Positions 50,916 to 60,158 of a stretch of 64,000 bases of DNA are shown one piece after another (within the stretch, counting starts at the first letter, position 1; every line of letters starts with the position of its first letter). Source of the stretch: Paramicrosporidium saccamoebae (lineage: Eukaryota; Rozellomycota). The stretch lies in the NCBI GenBank assembly GCA_002794465.1, contig MTSL01000169.1:311-64310 (forward strand), given 5' to 3'. Below the pieces are notes generated by a model. The model did no database searches. It was given only the letters and a program-made list of their open reading frames with translations, and was not told the DNA's origin. The position numbers were made by a program, and so were the translations under genes.

Positions 50916-52985
50916 TTACTGAAATGCTGAACTAAACTTGGCGGCATCGGATTCTCTTTTCTTATCTCTCAGTCTTTTTAGATACACCCCGATCGCCCCC
51001 AATATAAAGATGACGGCAATGATGGCAGCAGCAATTATTAGGCCTATTTCCGCAGTTCCTGGTCCCGATGATGGACTACCAAAGACTGGCAGAGTGCCCA
51101 TAGGAAGATATGTGATGGCATAGTCGGTGTTTTGTGTCTGTGCAGGCGCTTGAGCAAGAACGTTTGGAGACCCCATCAGAGTCTTTTCCTTCATGAATCC
51201 TATGGCAGAAGCTGCAACAATAGCATTCTTGAGCTCGGCGGGAGATTTTTCTGGATTTTGTTCCAGAAGCAGCGCATATAAACCAGTGACAAGTGGAGCG
51301 GACAAGCTTGTCCCGGAAACAAAGGTAAAGCCGTTTTTTGTTGATTGTGAGGGCAATGCGGCGGCAATCACATGTCTGCCGGGAGCAAAGAGATCCACAC
51401 AAGATCCATAGTTAGAGAAATCAGCCCTTGCCAGATCAGCATCGGACGCCCCGACAACCATGGCAGCGTCTACTCCACTTGGGGACAAGGTGCACGCATC
51501 GATCATGCTGTTTCCTGCGGCGACAATAACACCAACACCTCGGTTTACTGCCGCAAGTACGGCAGCATCCACTGTGGGAGATTTGGGGCCGCCAACAGAC
51601 ATGTTGATCACTGCCGGTTTGACATGATTATCAATAATCCAATTGAGTGCGGCAAGAACGGAAGAATTTTCCCCTTGACCCTCACAGTCTAGTACTTGGC
51701 AGGATATGATATTGGCCAATTTGGCAACCCCAACGTTGGTTCCTGCGATCACTGATGCCACTTGAGTTCCGTGACCAGCGCAGTCGTTGGGAAAATTTCC
51801 TGTGCCAAAAATGGAAAATCCCAGTTTTGCTCGTCCCCCGAACTCTGGGTGATCAACCATGACCCCCGAGTCGACTGTATAGACATTTACACCTTTGCCC
51901 GTAGCATTGAAATGATATGGACTACCCACCAACGGACTTTCCGGATCATTCATCCTTGGTAGCTGCCAAGGAGCATCTTCCTGGACATATTCTACGGAGG
52001 AAAACTGATCCCGTTCCATCCATGCAAGGGGAGTTATCGATTTTAGCAGAGACAATGGGAGTTGTTTTGTAGGAAAGCAGACACTGAAACCATGAAGGCC
52101 CTTGGCCATATAGTCGTACATAATCTGGCCTCCGAGGGTAACCAGCACTTGTTTGATTTTTGATCGAGTACCTTCGTCAAGATCGTCTTTGGCTTTAATA
52201 ATATAGCAGTTCCTTCTAGTGCGCAGCTTTGTGGTGCCTGTATACAAAAACGGCTTTCCTTTTCGGAAGGAGACCGCTTCCACATACAAGTTTTCATCCA
52301 GGTTTTGCTCCGACATTGTCCCATTCAGGATGGACGACATTGACATTGCATCTCCAGCTGCATTAACAAGTTTCTTTTCAAAAATGCCTGCAAAGTCGCC
52401 CTGCCCAAGGAGCTTTTGAATGTCTGGCAAAACTGAGAAGGAGGTATCGTGCACTCTGAGGGCTTCCTGTGTCACAAAACTGGATTTGATCTCTGCTGTT
52501 GCCTTTAATATACTCGAGGTTTCTTGCATAGGGCGTGATTGGGTAACGGATGTCATGGCGCTGGTCTTGGACAGCTCAGTCGAGCTTGATGATGATGTGG
52601 TTTCAGAAGAGCTCTGCACAGTAGTCGATGAGGACATTTCGGAGAACATGGTAGTTTTGTCAGACTCTTGCTGAGATGCGCTCTGCGTTGAATTTAACGA
52701 TCCATAAGGGCTCTGATCATCTGGGCGTTCCGCAGGAGAATTTAACGGAGGCCCATTTATCCTTTCTTCGTCCCCAGTCACTTTTTTGATCGCTCTATGC
52801 ATCGATGAGATTCCATCATTCCAGATTTCTAGGCCCATTTTCCCCCGCACCTTGTCTTTGGTTGCTTTGTTGCTACCTGTGGGCAAGACATTAACAACTG
52901 GGATCACGCAGGCCAGCAGTAGGACTGCTAGCATATACCAGTGCATGCTAGTGTGTCCTGATTGACGTCGTGAATCCTTTAACAT
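50916..52985 (-). CDS. Membrane-anchored subtilisin-like serine protease
   Basis: 689 residues, intronless. An N-terminal hydrophobic segment (residues about 16-33) acts as a signal or signal anchor, followed by a Ser/Thr-rich region (residues about 90-165) and a pro-region. The S8 catalytic domain has DSG (VYTVDSGVMVDHPEFGG), His (DCAGHGTQVASVIAGT), oxyanion Asn (VGVIVAAGNS) and Ser (FVSGTSLSAPLV). A C-terminal membrane helix (EIGLIIAAAIIAVIFILGAI) and a short basic cytosolic tail follow. The proteinase K/cerevisin type with two membrane segments is unusual; most fungal relatives are secreted or vacuolar. Substrates are unknown. Confidence 0.9.
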   Translation of the reverse strand: MLKDSRRQSGHTSMHWYMLAVLLLACVIPVVNVLPTGSNKATKDKVRGKMGLEIWNDGISSMHRAIKKVTGDEERINGPPLNSPAERPDDQSPYGSLNSTQSASQQESDKTTMFSEMSSSTTVQSSSETTSSSSSTELSKTSAMTSVTQSRPMQETSSILKATAEIKSSFVTQEALRVHDTSFSVLPDIQKLLGQGDFAGIFEKKLVNAAGDAMSMSSILNGTMSEQNLDENLYVEAVSFRKGKPFLYTGTTKLRTRRNCYIIKAKDDLDEGTRSKIKQVLVTLGGQIMYDYMAKGLHGFSVCFPTKQLPLSLLKSITPLAWMERDQFSSVEYVQEDAPWQLPRMNDPESPLVGSPYHFNATGKGVNVYTVDSGVMVDHPEFGGRAKLGFSIFGTGNFPNDCAGHGTQVASVIAGTNVGVAKLANIISCQVLDCEGQGENSSVLAALNWIIDNHVKPAVINMSVGGPKSPTVDAAVLAAVNRGVGVIVAAGNSMIDACTLSPSGVDAAMVVGASDADLARADFSNYGSCVDLFAPGRHVIAAALPSQSTKNGFTFVSGTSLSAPLVTGLYALLLEQNPEKSPAELKNAIVAASAIGFMKEKTLMGSPNVLAQAPAQTQNTDYAITYLPMGTLPVFGSPSSGPGTAEIGLIIAAAIIAVIFILGAIGVYLKRLRDKKRESDAAKFSSAFQ

Positions 52986-53169
52986 TCTTGCTGTTCACTA
53001 GATATTTAGTCGTGGTCCTCTTTTCCAATGTACACCTAGAATAGCAAAGGAGGTCGCTCTTATCTGTGATCTTAGCAAGCTAATTACCCGACTACTATTC
53101 ATAGTAACATTTAATTTTACCAACCAATGAACAAGAGTATTCATCTAAAAATAGATGAAGTCCTATTCT

Positions 53170-55923
53170 CTATAGGTCTAGATCGCTTGACCAATTAATG
53201 TCATTGAATTGATCCTCATCAAGCATTTGTTCCTCCCTGACACTAGAATCCGAGCTTGCAACGGCAAATTTTAGTTTAATCTTGGGAGCAAATTGGCGCG
53301 GAGCGGTTCTAAAATATGGATCAACTTGGGATTGGTGCGCTGTCCTCCGGTAAAAGGCCATCATTCCATCCGACGACGGTGGGTCTGTCTTGGAAGCATC
53401 ACTTAGAGACCCTGAATGTTCAGTTTCGAGGATATCAGATCCGTCATCAATAAACTCGGCCATTGAGGTGGTGATTGATTCGTGATCATCCTCTCTGTCG
53501 CTCTTCTCACTACAGGTAGCTTCGAAATCAACAAACTTTGATCGCTTACGAGGGGCTACTTTTTCGTTGTAACTCTGCTGAGCAGAACTAGACTCTACAG
53601 GTGATGTGGAAATGATCACATGCTGCCTCCTTTGAAGGGGAACATGGACGTTCTGAGACGATGTCGCTTGATTAGGAGACGTCAAGGACATTGATTTGAG
53701 CGGAGATAATACTGCCTTGTAAATATCCGAGTTTGTCTCCGCCAAAGAGTCATTGAAAAAGTCTTCGGGGATATCCTGAACATTAAAGTCAACGCTAGAT
53801 CGTGGTTGCGCGTAAAAAACATCAAATGCTCTCTCATAGTCGAGCCAGCTCTGCGGTTCATGGTTCTGACGAGTGAATACGTGCATTTCATTTATGGCAT
53901 GGAGCATTTTTGCTTCAAGGTCATCATCAACGCAACGTTTACTCAAAGTTGAACCCACGAGACGACTTGGAGCATTCATAGTTGGACCAGCTGGAAGGTA
54001 ATCGGCATGCTCAAAGTCCCCCAACAACTGGACAAAGCGTCGAGTAGTGTTTGAGTGTGGCACCATAAAGGAAGCACTAAGAGACGTCTGCCAACTAATA
54101 AATCTGTCGATTCTGGGTATAGTAATTTGATTAAACAAGGATTCTGGAATCAAGTTCGATACCCAGCCCGCATTTCGATTAGATTTCTTGCTTCTGGTCC
54201 GTTGATTAACACCCAGAACTTTGCGGGACTCGAGAAAGTTGCTATTGGCCCGAAGGTCAAAGTGTCTTTCAAGAAGAACAGGTGCCGACGGACACAAAGA
54301 CTTCTTTGGGCTAAACAGAACAAAATGGGCGGCAGGATCGCTTATTGCTCTCTGAACAGCCTTATGTTGGGTCAGCGTGGACTGATACCTCTGTTCTTCA
54401 CGGCCTTTACTAAGAAGCAGCACAATTTTCCCACCCCTACTCCGGCCAGTCCGACCGATTCGTTGCAGCATTCGTATTGGAGATGATTGCATGTCAAAGC
54501 ATATTATCAGATCCACGTTTCCAATGTCAAGCCCTTCCTCGCCAATACATGTGGCAACCAGGACATTATGACCCCCCGCGCGGAATTTCTCAAGAGTCTC
54601 GGCCTGGTGTTTTTGAGTGACTTTTTGCCGATTAGAAGAGATGGACTTTCCGACAAAGGACATTACCTTTAATAACGGTGCATGTTTGGAGATTCTGGCA
54701 ACAATTTCGTACACGCTCTCACGAAATTGAGAAAATACAATTGCTCGGGTTTCCGACTCTGTGTCGCGCGCGCTACAAAAGTGCTGAAGGAGAGTCTGTT
54801 CAACCATATCAACTTTGGGATGGCTAACAAACATTGGACAGCTCATCCTTGTCTCAAGGTGAGACATTAGCTGTACAAAGGAAGGATTGGAATCAAGTTC
54901 GTGTCGGATCCGAGATTGCAGCGTTACGTTTTCGTCAGAGAATTTTGTGAGGTGTGTCTTAAAAGCCGATATGCCATGAAAGATTAGCAGATCATATGCA
55001 TGATATAGTGATATCAAAACTGCAAAGAGACCTTCTACTACTCCGACACCACCTCTATTTGACGAGGCGCCCCTTTTTCTAATGTTATCCCTTGCTTGAA
55101 TCAGCTGAAATGATCCAAGCTTTGCTGGATCCTTCTCATAAATGGCTCCAGATTGATATAGCTTTTCAATGTATGGCCCCAGCACACTTTGTTCGTATTG
55201 AAGTCTCACAAATTTCATGTCCTCATTCTCAGAGACGACAAGCGAGTTGATTGAACGTTCATGGACAAACGGTTTCACATCTGGCGATTCCTCTGTTCTG
55301 ATACAAATAGAGCTTATGAGGAGAGAGTCAACAAGGAGCTGCACAGTTTTTACATTCGACGCGGGAGTAGCTGTCAAGGCTAGCACTCGGAATCGCCAAG
55401 AACACGATTGATCACAAAGGATTCGTATAATTTCACAGTAGGCATAATTTCCAAGGGCCTTGTGGGCTTCATCAAAGACCAATAACACGAGCTGTTTTCT
55501 CGGACAAATACCCGATACCAAGTCATTTTGGAGTACGTGTGGAGTGAGAAAGAATACTCGTTTCTCCAGCCACATCTGTCGTCGTTGAGTCGGACTATGG
55601 CCACCATTCATCTCCACCGTCAAATCCGCATCAATTTCCACTGTCAAAAGAGTTGCATCCAATTGTTGAGTGACAAGCGGCCTTGTGGGGGCCATAAACA
55701 CAATCTTTCCCGTCGGGAACCATCGATAGTAATTGTACATTACTACTGAGGCAATAAATGTCTTCCCAAGTCCAGTTGGCAGCGCAACCAGAGTGTTCTG
55801 TCCGAGGGCACGCTGAATAATTTCAAACTGGTACTGGCGCTTAGGTCTGTTTAGAGGAAAATGCCATGAACGGGATGCATGGGAGTCGATTATCGGGTAT
55901 TCGCAAACATCCTCTTCAGACAT
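53170..55923 (-). CDS. MPH1: FANCM/Mph1-type DNA helicase
   Basis: 917 residues, intronless, from ATG at 55923. N-terminal RQYQFEIIQRALGQNTLVAL then PTGLGKTFIASVVMYNYYRW (Walker A), MAPTRPLVTQQL, LLVFDEAHKALGNYAY, and ALTATPA in motif III. The helicase 2 core has VIVFSQFRESV-like AIVFSQFRESV, HNVLVATCIGEEGLDIGN and RIGRTGRSRGGK. The C-terminal third is acidic and disordered. It remodels recombination intermediates and stalled forks. The DEAH box is normal. Its start codon is only 23 bp from the divergent NDUFAF7 gene. Confidence 0.95.
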   Translation of the reverse strand: MSEEDVCEYPIIDSHASRSWHFPLNRPKRQYQFEIIQRALGQNTLVALPTGLGKTFIASVVMYNYYRWFPTGKIVFMAPTRPLVTQQLDATLLTVEIDADLTVEMNGGHSPTQRRQMWLEKRVFFLTPHVLQNDLVSGICPRKQLVLLVFDEAHKALGNYAYCEIIRILCDQSCSWRFRVLALTATPASNVKTVQLLVDSLLISSICIRTEESPDVKPFVHERSINSLVVSENEDMKFVRLQYEQSVLGPYIEKLYQSGAIYEKDPAKLGSFQLIQARDNIRKRGASSNRGGVGVVEGLFAVLISLYHAYDLLIFHGISAFKTHLTKFSDENVTLQSRIRHELDSNPSFVQLMSHLETRMSCPMFVSHPKVDMVEQTLLQHFCSARDTESETRAIVFSQFRESVYEIVARISKHAPLLKVMSFVGKSISSNRQKVTQKHQAETLEKFRAGGHNVLVATCIGEEGLDIGNVDLIICFDMQSSPIRMLQRIGRTGRSRGGKIVLLLSKGREEQRYQSTLTQHKAVQRAISDPAAHFVLFSPKKSLCPSAPVLLERHFDLRANSNFLESRKVLGVNQRTRSKKSNRNAGWVSNLIPESLFNQITIPRIDRFISWQTSLSASFMVPHSNTTRRFVQLLGDFEHADYLPAGPTMNAPSRLVGSTLSKRCVDDDLEAKMLHAINEMHVFTRQNHEPQSWLDYERAFDVFYAQPRSSVDFNVQDIPEDFFNDSLAETNSDIYKAVLSPLKSMSLTSPNQATSSQNVHVPLQRRQHVIISTSPVESSSAQQSYNEKVAPRKRSKFVDFEATCSEKSDREDDHESITTSMAEFIDDGSDILETEHSGSLSDASKTDPPSSDGMMAFYRRTAHQSQVDPYFRTAPRQFAPKIKLKFAVASSDSSVREEQMLDEDQFNDINWSSDLDL

Positions 55924-55946
55924 CCTTGCCAGGGAAGGCAAGGACC

Positions 55947-57262
55947 ATGTCAATTTTCAAGAGTTCCCGCTTCCTTTCTACTCAGGCCAGCAACTATGCA
56001 CTACGATTGAGACGGGAATTATTACGTTCTATCCAAGTACTTTTTGCATCCAATTTCTGATGCACTAGCTAACGGGCCCATTAACAGTTGCCGACTTTAT
56101 GCGAATGGTCAATACACATCCCAAGTTTGGCTACTACGCTTCAAAGGAAGTATTCGGAACTGTTGGTGACTTTACCACGGCGCCCGAGATCAGCCAGTTA
56201 TTCGGAGAGGTATGGACAGACTGATATAATATGGATACCGTAGATTCTTGGAATTTTTTTGTTGCATTCGCTAGAAGCCCAACTGGGACACTTGAAATAT
56301 CGAGGAATTCGATTGATCGAATTGGGTCCTGGAAAAGGAACGCTGGCAAGCGACATTATTCGGGTACGCCTGACTATGCCCCTTTTAACGAGCGAAGACA
56401 TTTTCGCAATTTGGTACGGCCATGTCTCGATTAAGGCAATATGTTCTTGTGGAGAATAGCCCCAAGCTTCGACGTGTGCAAGAAGATTTGCTAAGATCAA
56501 AATTCCCCCAAGTCGACTATAAATGGTGTGCCACGGCCGATGAGATCCGTGATGGTACATCAGCTCTCTCTTTAATTTTTAGAACCGGATCTTTTGAACA
56601 TTTGTATCTCGAACGAGTTTTTCGATGCACTTCCAATCCACATGTTTTGCCGAGAATCTTCGGGATGGAAAGAAGTGCTGGTGGACGGACTCGATGTTGG
56701 CGACGACGTTCAGTTTCGTCTTGTCAAATCGTCAGGCGCAACTTCGCCTATGAGAATTTTAAAAGTCGAAACTCGCTACGAGGGGATTGAGATCGGGAGT
56801 TCGATTGAGATTGCTCCGGAATCGCTGCGAATAGCCAAACATTTTGCTAATTTAATATGCCGATCAGGTGGGATATTTGTGGCAGTTGATTACGGATCGC
56901 TAACTGCTTCAGAGAATACATTGCGGGTACTTTGCTTTAAGCGCGCTAATATACTCGGCTAGGCCATTAGGAGACACAGACTTTTGGAAAGTCCGCTGGA
57001 AGCGGTTGGCGAAGCAGATTTGAGTGCCGATGTGAATTTTGGACTCTTAGCAGAGTGCTTTGCCAGCAATCTGTTTCAATTGACTGGACCCTGCACACAG
57101 AAACAATTTCTAGAATCATACGGGATACGTGAACGGCTAGCTGCAATATCTGGCCGAGCTGATCAAAAAACACGAGAAGATTTGGAATCACAAGTGTTCC
57201 GTCTCACTAATGAAGCCCAAATGGGTTCGATATATAAAGTGTTTGCTGCATGTACAAAATAA
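55947..57262 (+). CDS. NDUFAF7: Complex I assembly methyltransferase NDUFAF7/MidA
   Basis: Six exons: 55947-56036, 56069-56209, 56244-56363, 56398-56554, 56583-56926 and 56963-57262, with introns of 32, 34, 34, 28 and 36 nt; 383 residues. Family motifs appear only after splicing: GPLTVADFMRMV, FGTVGDFTTAPEISQLFGE, LIELGPGKGTLASDIIR, YVLVENSPKLRRVQ, NEFFDALPIHMF and VAVDYGS. It has the most introns in the window. In animals it dimethylates an Arg of NDUFS2 in complex I, so its presence hints at a complete complex I; other functions are possible. Confidence 0.94.
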
Positions 57263-57419
57263 AGCTGTGCCTGCTGTAACTAATGTGAGAGCTGATATAT
57301 AACAAACCAGAAATTTCGGCAAGAGGATCTTTATCCCCATTACCACTAGCGGGATCTTTAGTTTCATTTTAAACTATCAACGTCGCCTTGATAACCCAAA
57401 ATCAAACGAAAATGTTATC

Positions 57420-58172
57420 ATGGGTAAGGCGCCAAGGAAAGCGGCTGCTTCCAGCGGAAATTTAGATGCCAGTAATCTTTGACTTGCTTTTATTTTCGTC
57501 CCTTAGGTGAGGTCATTATTCTCAAGTACTTGCAAGCCCAGAATCGACCTTATAGTGCCAGTACAAACGATGGACCTTTAAATAATCCACCTAGCCGACA
57601 TCTTTAACAATCTTCATGGTCAAGTAGGCAAGACAGCGGTGGCAAAATCTCTTACCACTCTGGTGGAAAAGGCGGAAATTAGCGGAAAAGCATACGGGAA
57701 GCAGTGGGTCTATGTCGCTCGCCAAGATACACTTCCAACTCCATCTCCAGAAGATTTAAACTTGCTGGATGCAGAAATCGAAAGTCTAAAAAAGTCTGTC
57801 GATGAAAAGCGCGAAGCTACCAGACAGATTCAGTCGCGTATCGGCCACCATCATTCTCATAATATTTTAGAGCTTAATTCTTTGAATAACAGTCTGACGA
57901 ATGAGGTAATGGCGAAGCGGATTCAAGAGCTTACAGAAGAAAACGCAACCTTTATAAAACGCCTGGAACTTCTTAGAACGGGAACCAGACGAGTAGATCC
58001 GGTTGAGAAAGCCAAAGTGGACAAAATGTATGAATTGCATTGCAAGGAGTGGAAGTCGAGAAAGAGAATGTGCAAGGAAATGCTAGATGCTATAACGGAG
58101 AACTTGCCACAATCTCCCTCGGCATTTATGGAAGAACTCGGGATGGAGACTGATCCTGTTGGCACCAAATAA
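57420..58172 (+). CDS. HOP2: Meiotic recombination protein Hop2/TBPIP
   Basis: Exons 57420-57471, 57507-57560 and 57595-58172 (introns 35 and 34 nt); 227 residues. The winged-helix N-terminal domain is joined across the exons: EVIILKYLQAQNRPYSATDI, FNNLHGQVGKTAVAKSLTTL and GKAYGKQWVYVARQD. Long coiled coils and the C-terminal KEWKSRKRMCKEMLDAITEN follow. With Mnd1 it stimulates Dmc1/Rad51 strand exchange, so a meiotic pathway is likely retained in this organism. The start is ATG at 57420. Confidence 0.93.
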
Positions 58173-58188
58173 ATTAGGTTTTACTAAG

Positions 58189-59168
58189 TTACGACGTCTC
58201 TACATTGGTGTCATCGTGGAGATTATCCTTTGCCCAAGAGACTTTTACCGGGATCCCACGTATATCAGATGTTCCCAGCGTCTCTGACGCAGCAGTGTCT
58301 GCGTCGGTCTTGCTTCCAAACATGACCAAGGCAGCAGTGCCATCAACAACAAGACGAACTTTTGTTACGACAGCGCGAGCCGCAAAAAACTCTTTGATAT
58401 CATCCTCTGTGAGACCTAGCCGGATGCCTTGAACAAAAAGTGTTCTGACAACTTTCTCAGAGATCAGGGTCTTTGAAGAAGAGGCAGCTTTTGGTAAATG
58501 TGGATTGAGCTCGAATATTTTTTCTGCGTCAGGATCATTTTCTCCGTGGTATCGATCGCGATAGCTTTGCAAAGAAGGATACCTCTCAGCCACCAAAACA
58601 TGTCTATATGGACAAGTGTCCCCGCGAGTGCATTTCCCTTTTGCATAGAATGAGCACGGAGGGGCAAGGTTCTTGTCCGGCCTTGGCCGCTTGGACGCAA
58701 GGTTTTCCAGAGCCTCTTTGGCTGCTGGATCTGCAATACTGTCGTAATTAAGCAGGCTTGCATCTCCACGTGCCAGACGCGACGCGTTTGTTGCAAGAAA
58801 GTATTCTCTGTTCGGTTCATTCTTCGGAACGTGCTCCTGCACTCCCAAGACGCTGTCACGAACTTGTACCGGAAGGCCATACTGTAGGTCCAGCATACAG
58901 GACTGACAGACATTTTTCAGTTTGGCGCAAGTCCCGCAGATGACAGTTCTTCTAAAGCGCATTTTTGTACCAGGACACCACCGGAACGTTGTATATGGCT
59001 TCAGACAAACTTTGCAGTCGCTGCCAAATTTCTCCTTGGTCATGCGCAGGTAGGGATTTTCGCCCAGACAGTTTTCGCATACATTCGGAAAGTCCTAAAG
59101 ATAAGTTTAGATGGGCCAACAAACTGTACCGTCTCTTCCCAGGCAGCAACTCCACAAGATCTGCTCAT
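58189..59168 (-). CDS. ECM2: Spliceosomal protein Ecm2/Slt11/RBM22
   Basis: Exons 59130-59168 and 58189-59094 (35-nt intron); 314 residues. The first exon ends ...AAWEET and joins DFPNVCENCLGENPYLRMTK, the RBM22 start. Then come zinc-binding Cys clusters (DCKVCLKPYTTFRWCPG, CGTCAKLKNVCQSCMLDLQ), a CCCH finger (CSFYAKGKCTRGDTCPYRH) and an RRM with RTLFVQ and FFAARAVVTKVRLVVDG. It binds the U6 ISL and U2/U6 helix in the active spliceosome. Confidence 0.95.
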
Positions 59169-59342
59169 GACATCCCCGGACTCGCAAGCTTGTTAAATGA
59201 CAAGTCCTTATTGCGACCAAAGTTGCAATAAAAGTTGGACAAGATGTGACATGCTATCTAGATGCACTTGCAACCATTTTTAGTTGCCGCTATTAGAGAC
59301 GATTATTTAAGACTAAATAATTTAGTCCAATCGATTAGGTCC

Positions 59343-59877
59343 ATGGAAGATTGGGACAAGCCAACCTACATTCGCAAAAGTCGCCCTACCGGCAAGGATG
59401 CACGCTCATCCACGGCGATAAATCAAGCAATGGCCTCTGGAAATGTTTCTATCCAGAAGAAAAGTACTATTAATTGCATGGGACTAAGGATTATAGTGAC
59501 AGCTGGTGGTAATAAACAGCACGCTGGGCCGGCCGTGAACCTTGCAAAGCTGGAGGATGAAACTGAGCAGTTTAAAGGTACGGGTGGAGGAGTGCTGATA
59601 CTGATATTGTAGTAAATACGGTGGACAAGTCGGTGGCCAAAGCAATCACGTCTGGCCGTCAGCAAAAAAATATGACCCAGAAGGAGCTGGCTACGGTATT
59701 CAAAAGCGCTCCGAGCCTTACATTTAGCTTATCAACGAAAAGGTTCAAGTCATTCAAGATTATGAGCACGGAAAGGCCCTTCCTAATCAACAGATCCTTG
59801 GTAAACTAGAACGTGCTCTTGGTGTCAAGCTTCGCGGTGACAATATTGGTGCTCCACTTGCATCCAGAAAGCCTTAG
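59343..59877 (+). CDS. MBF1: Multiprotein bridging factor 1
   Basis: Exons 59343-59463, 59497-59577, 59613-59695 and 59728-59877 (introns 33, 35 and 32 nt); 144 residues. An N-terminal MBF1 domain ([20 protein letters not shown]) and a Cro-type HTH follow: [37 protein letters not shown] and [17 protein letters not shown]. Only splicing joins these parts. It bridges TBP and bZIP factors and also prevents frameshifting on stalled ribosomes. The gene shows that three mini-introns can split a coding region of only 435 nt. Confidence 0.95.
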
Positions 59878-60158
59878 TAGCATTGATACGCGGCGAGTCA
59901 ACTCATGTCTAAGGAACGATAACCCATAATTGGTCATTACAATCAGATGGAAGAGACCATCACATAAATATAAATTACATATAATAACCAGTATAGCTCC
60001 CAGTTAGCGTGTACGGTGAAGGACTCCTGTAAGTAGGTTGTTGTGACACGTCGGAACACGCATCACCTGAATTAGGGACTAAAGTAATACTTCAGGGTGA
60101 GCCAACCTAAGAATTAAAATTTAGCCTTTTTGGTTTTACTATTCGCGCGCTCTCCATC

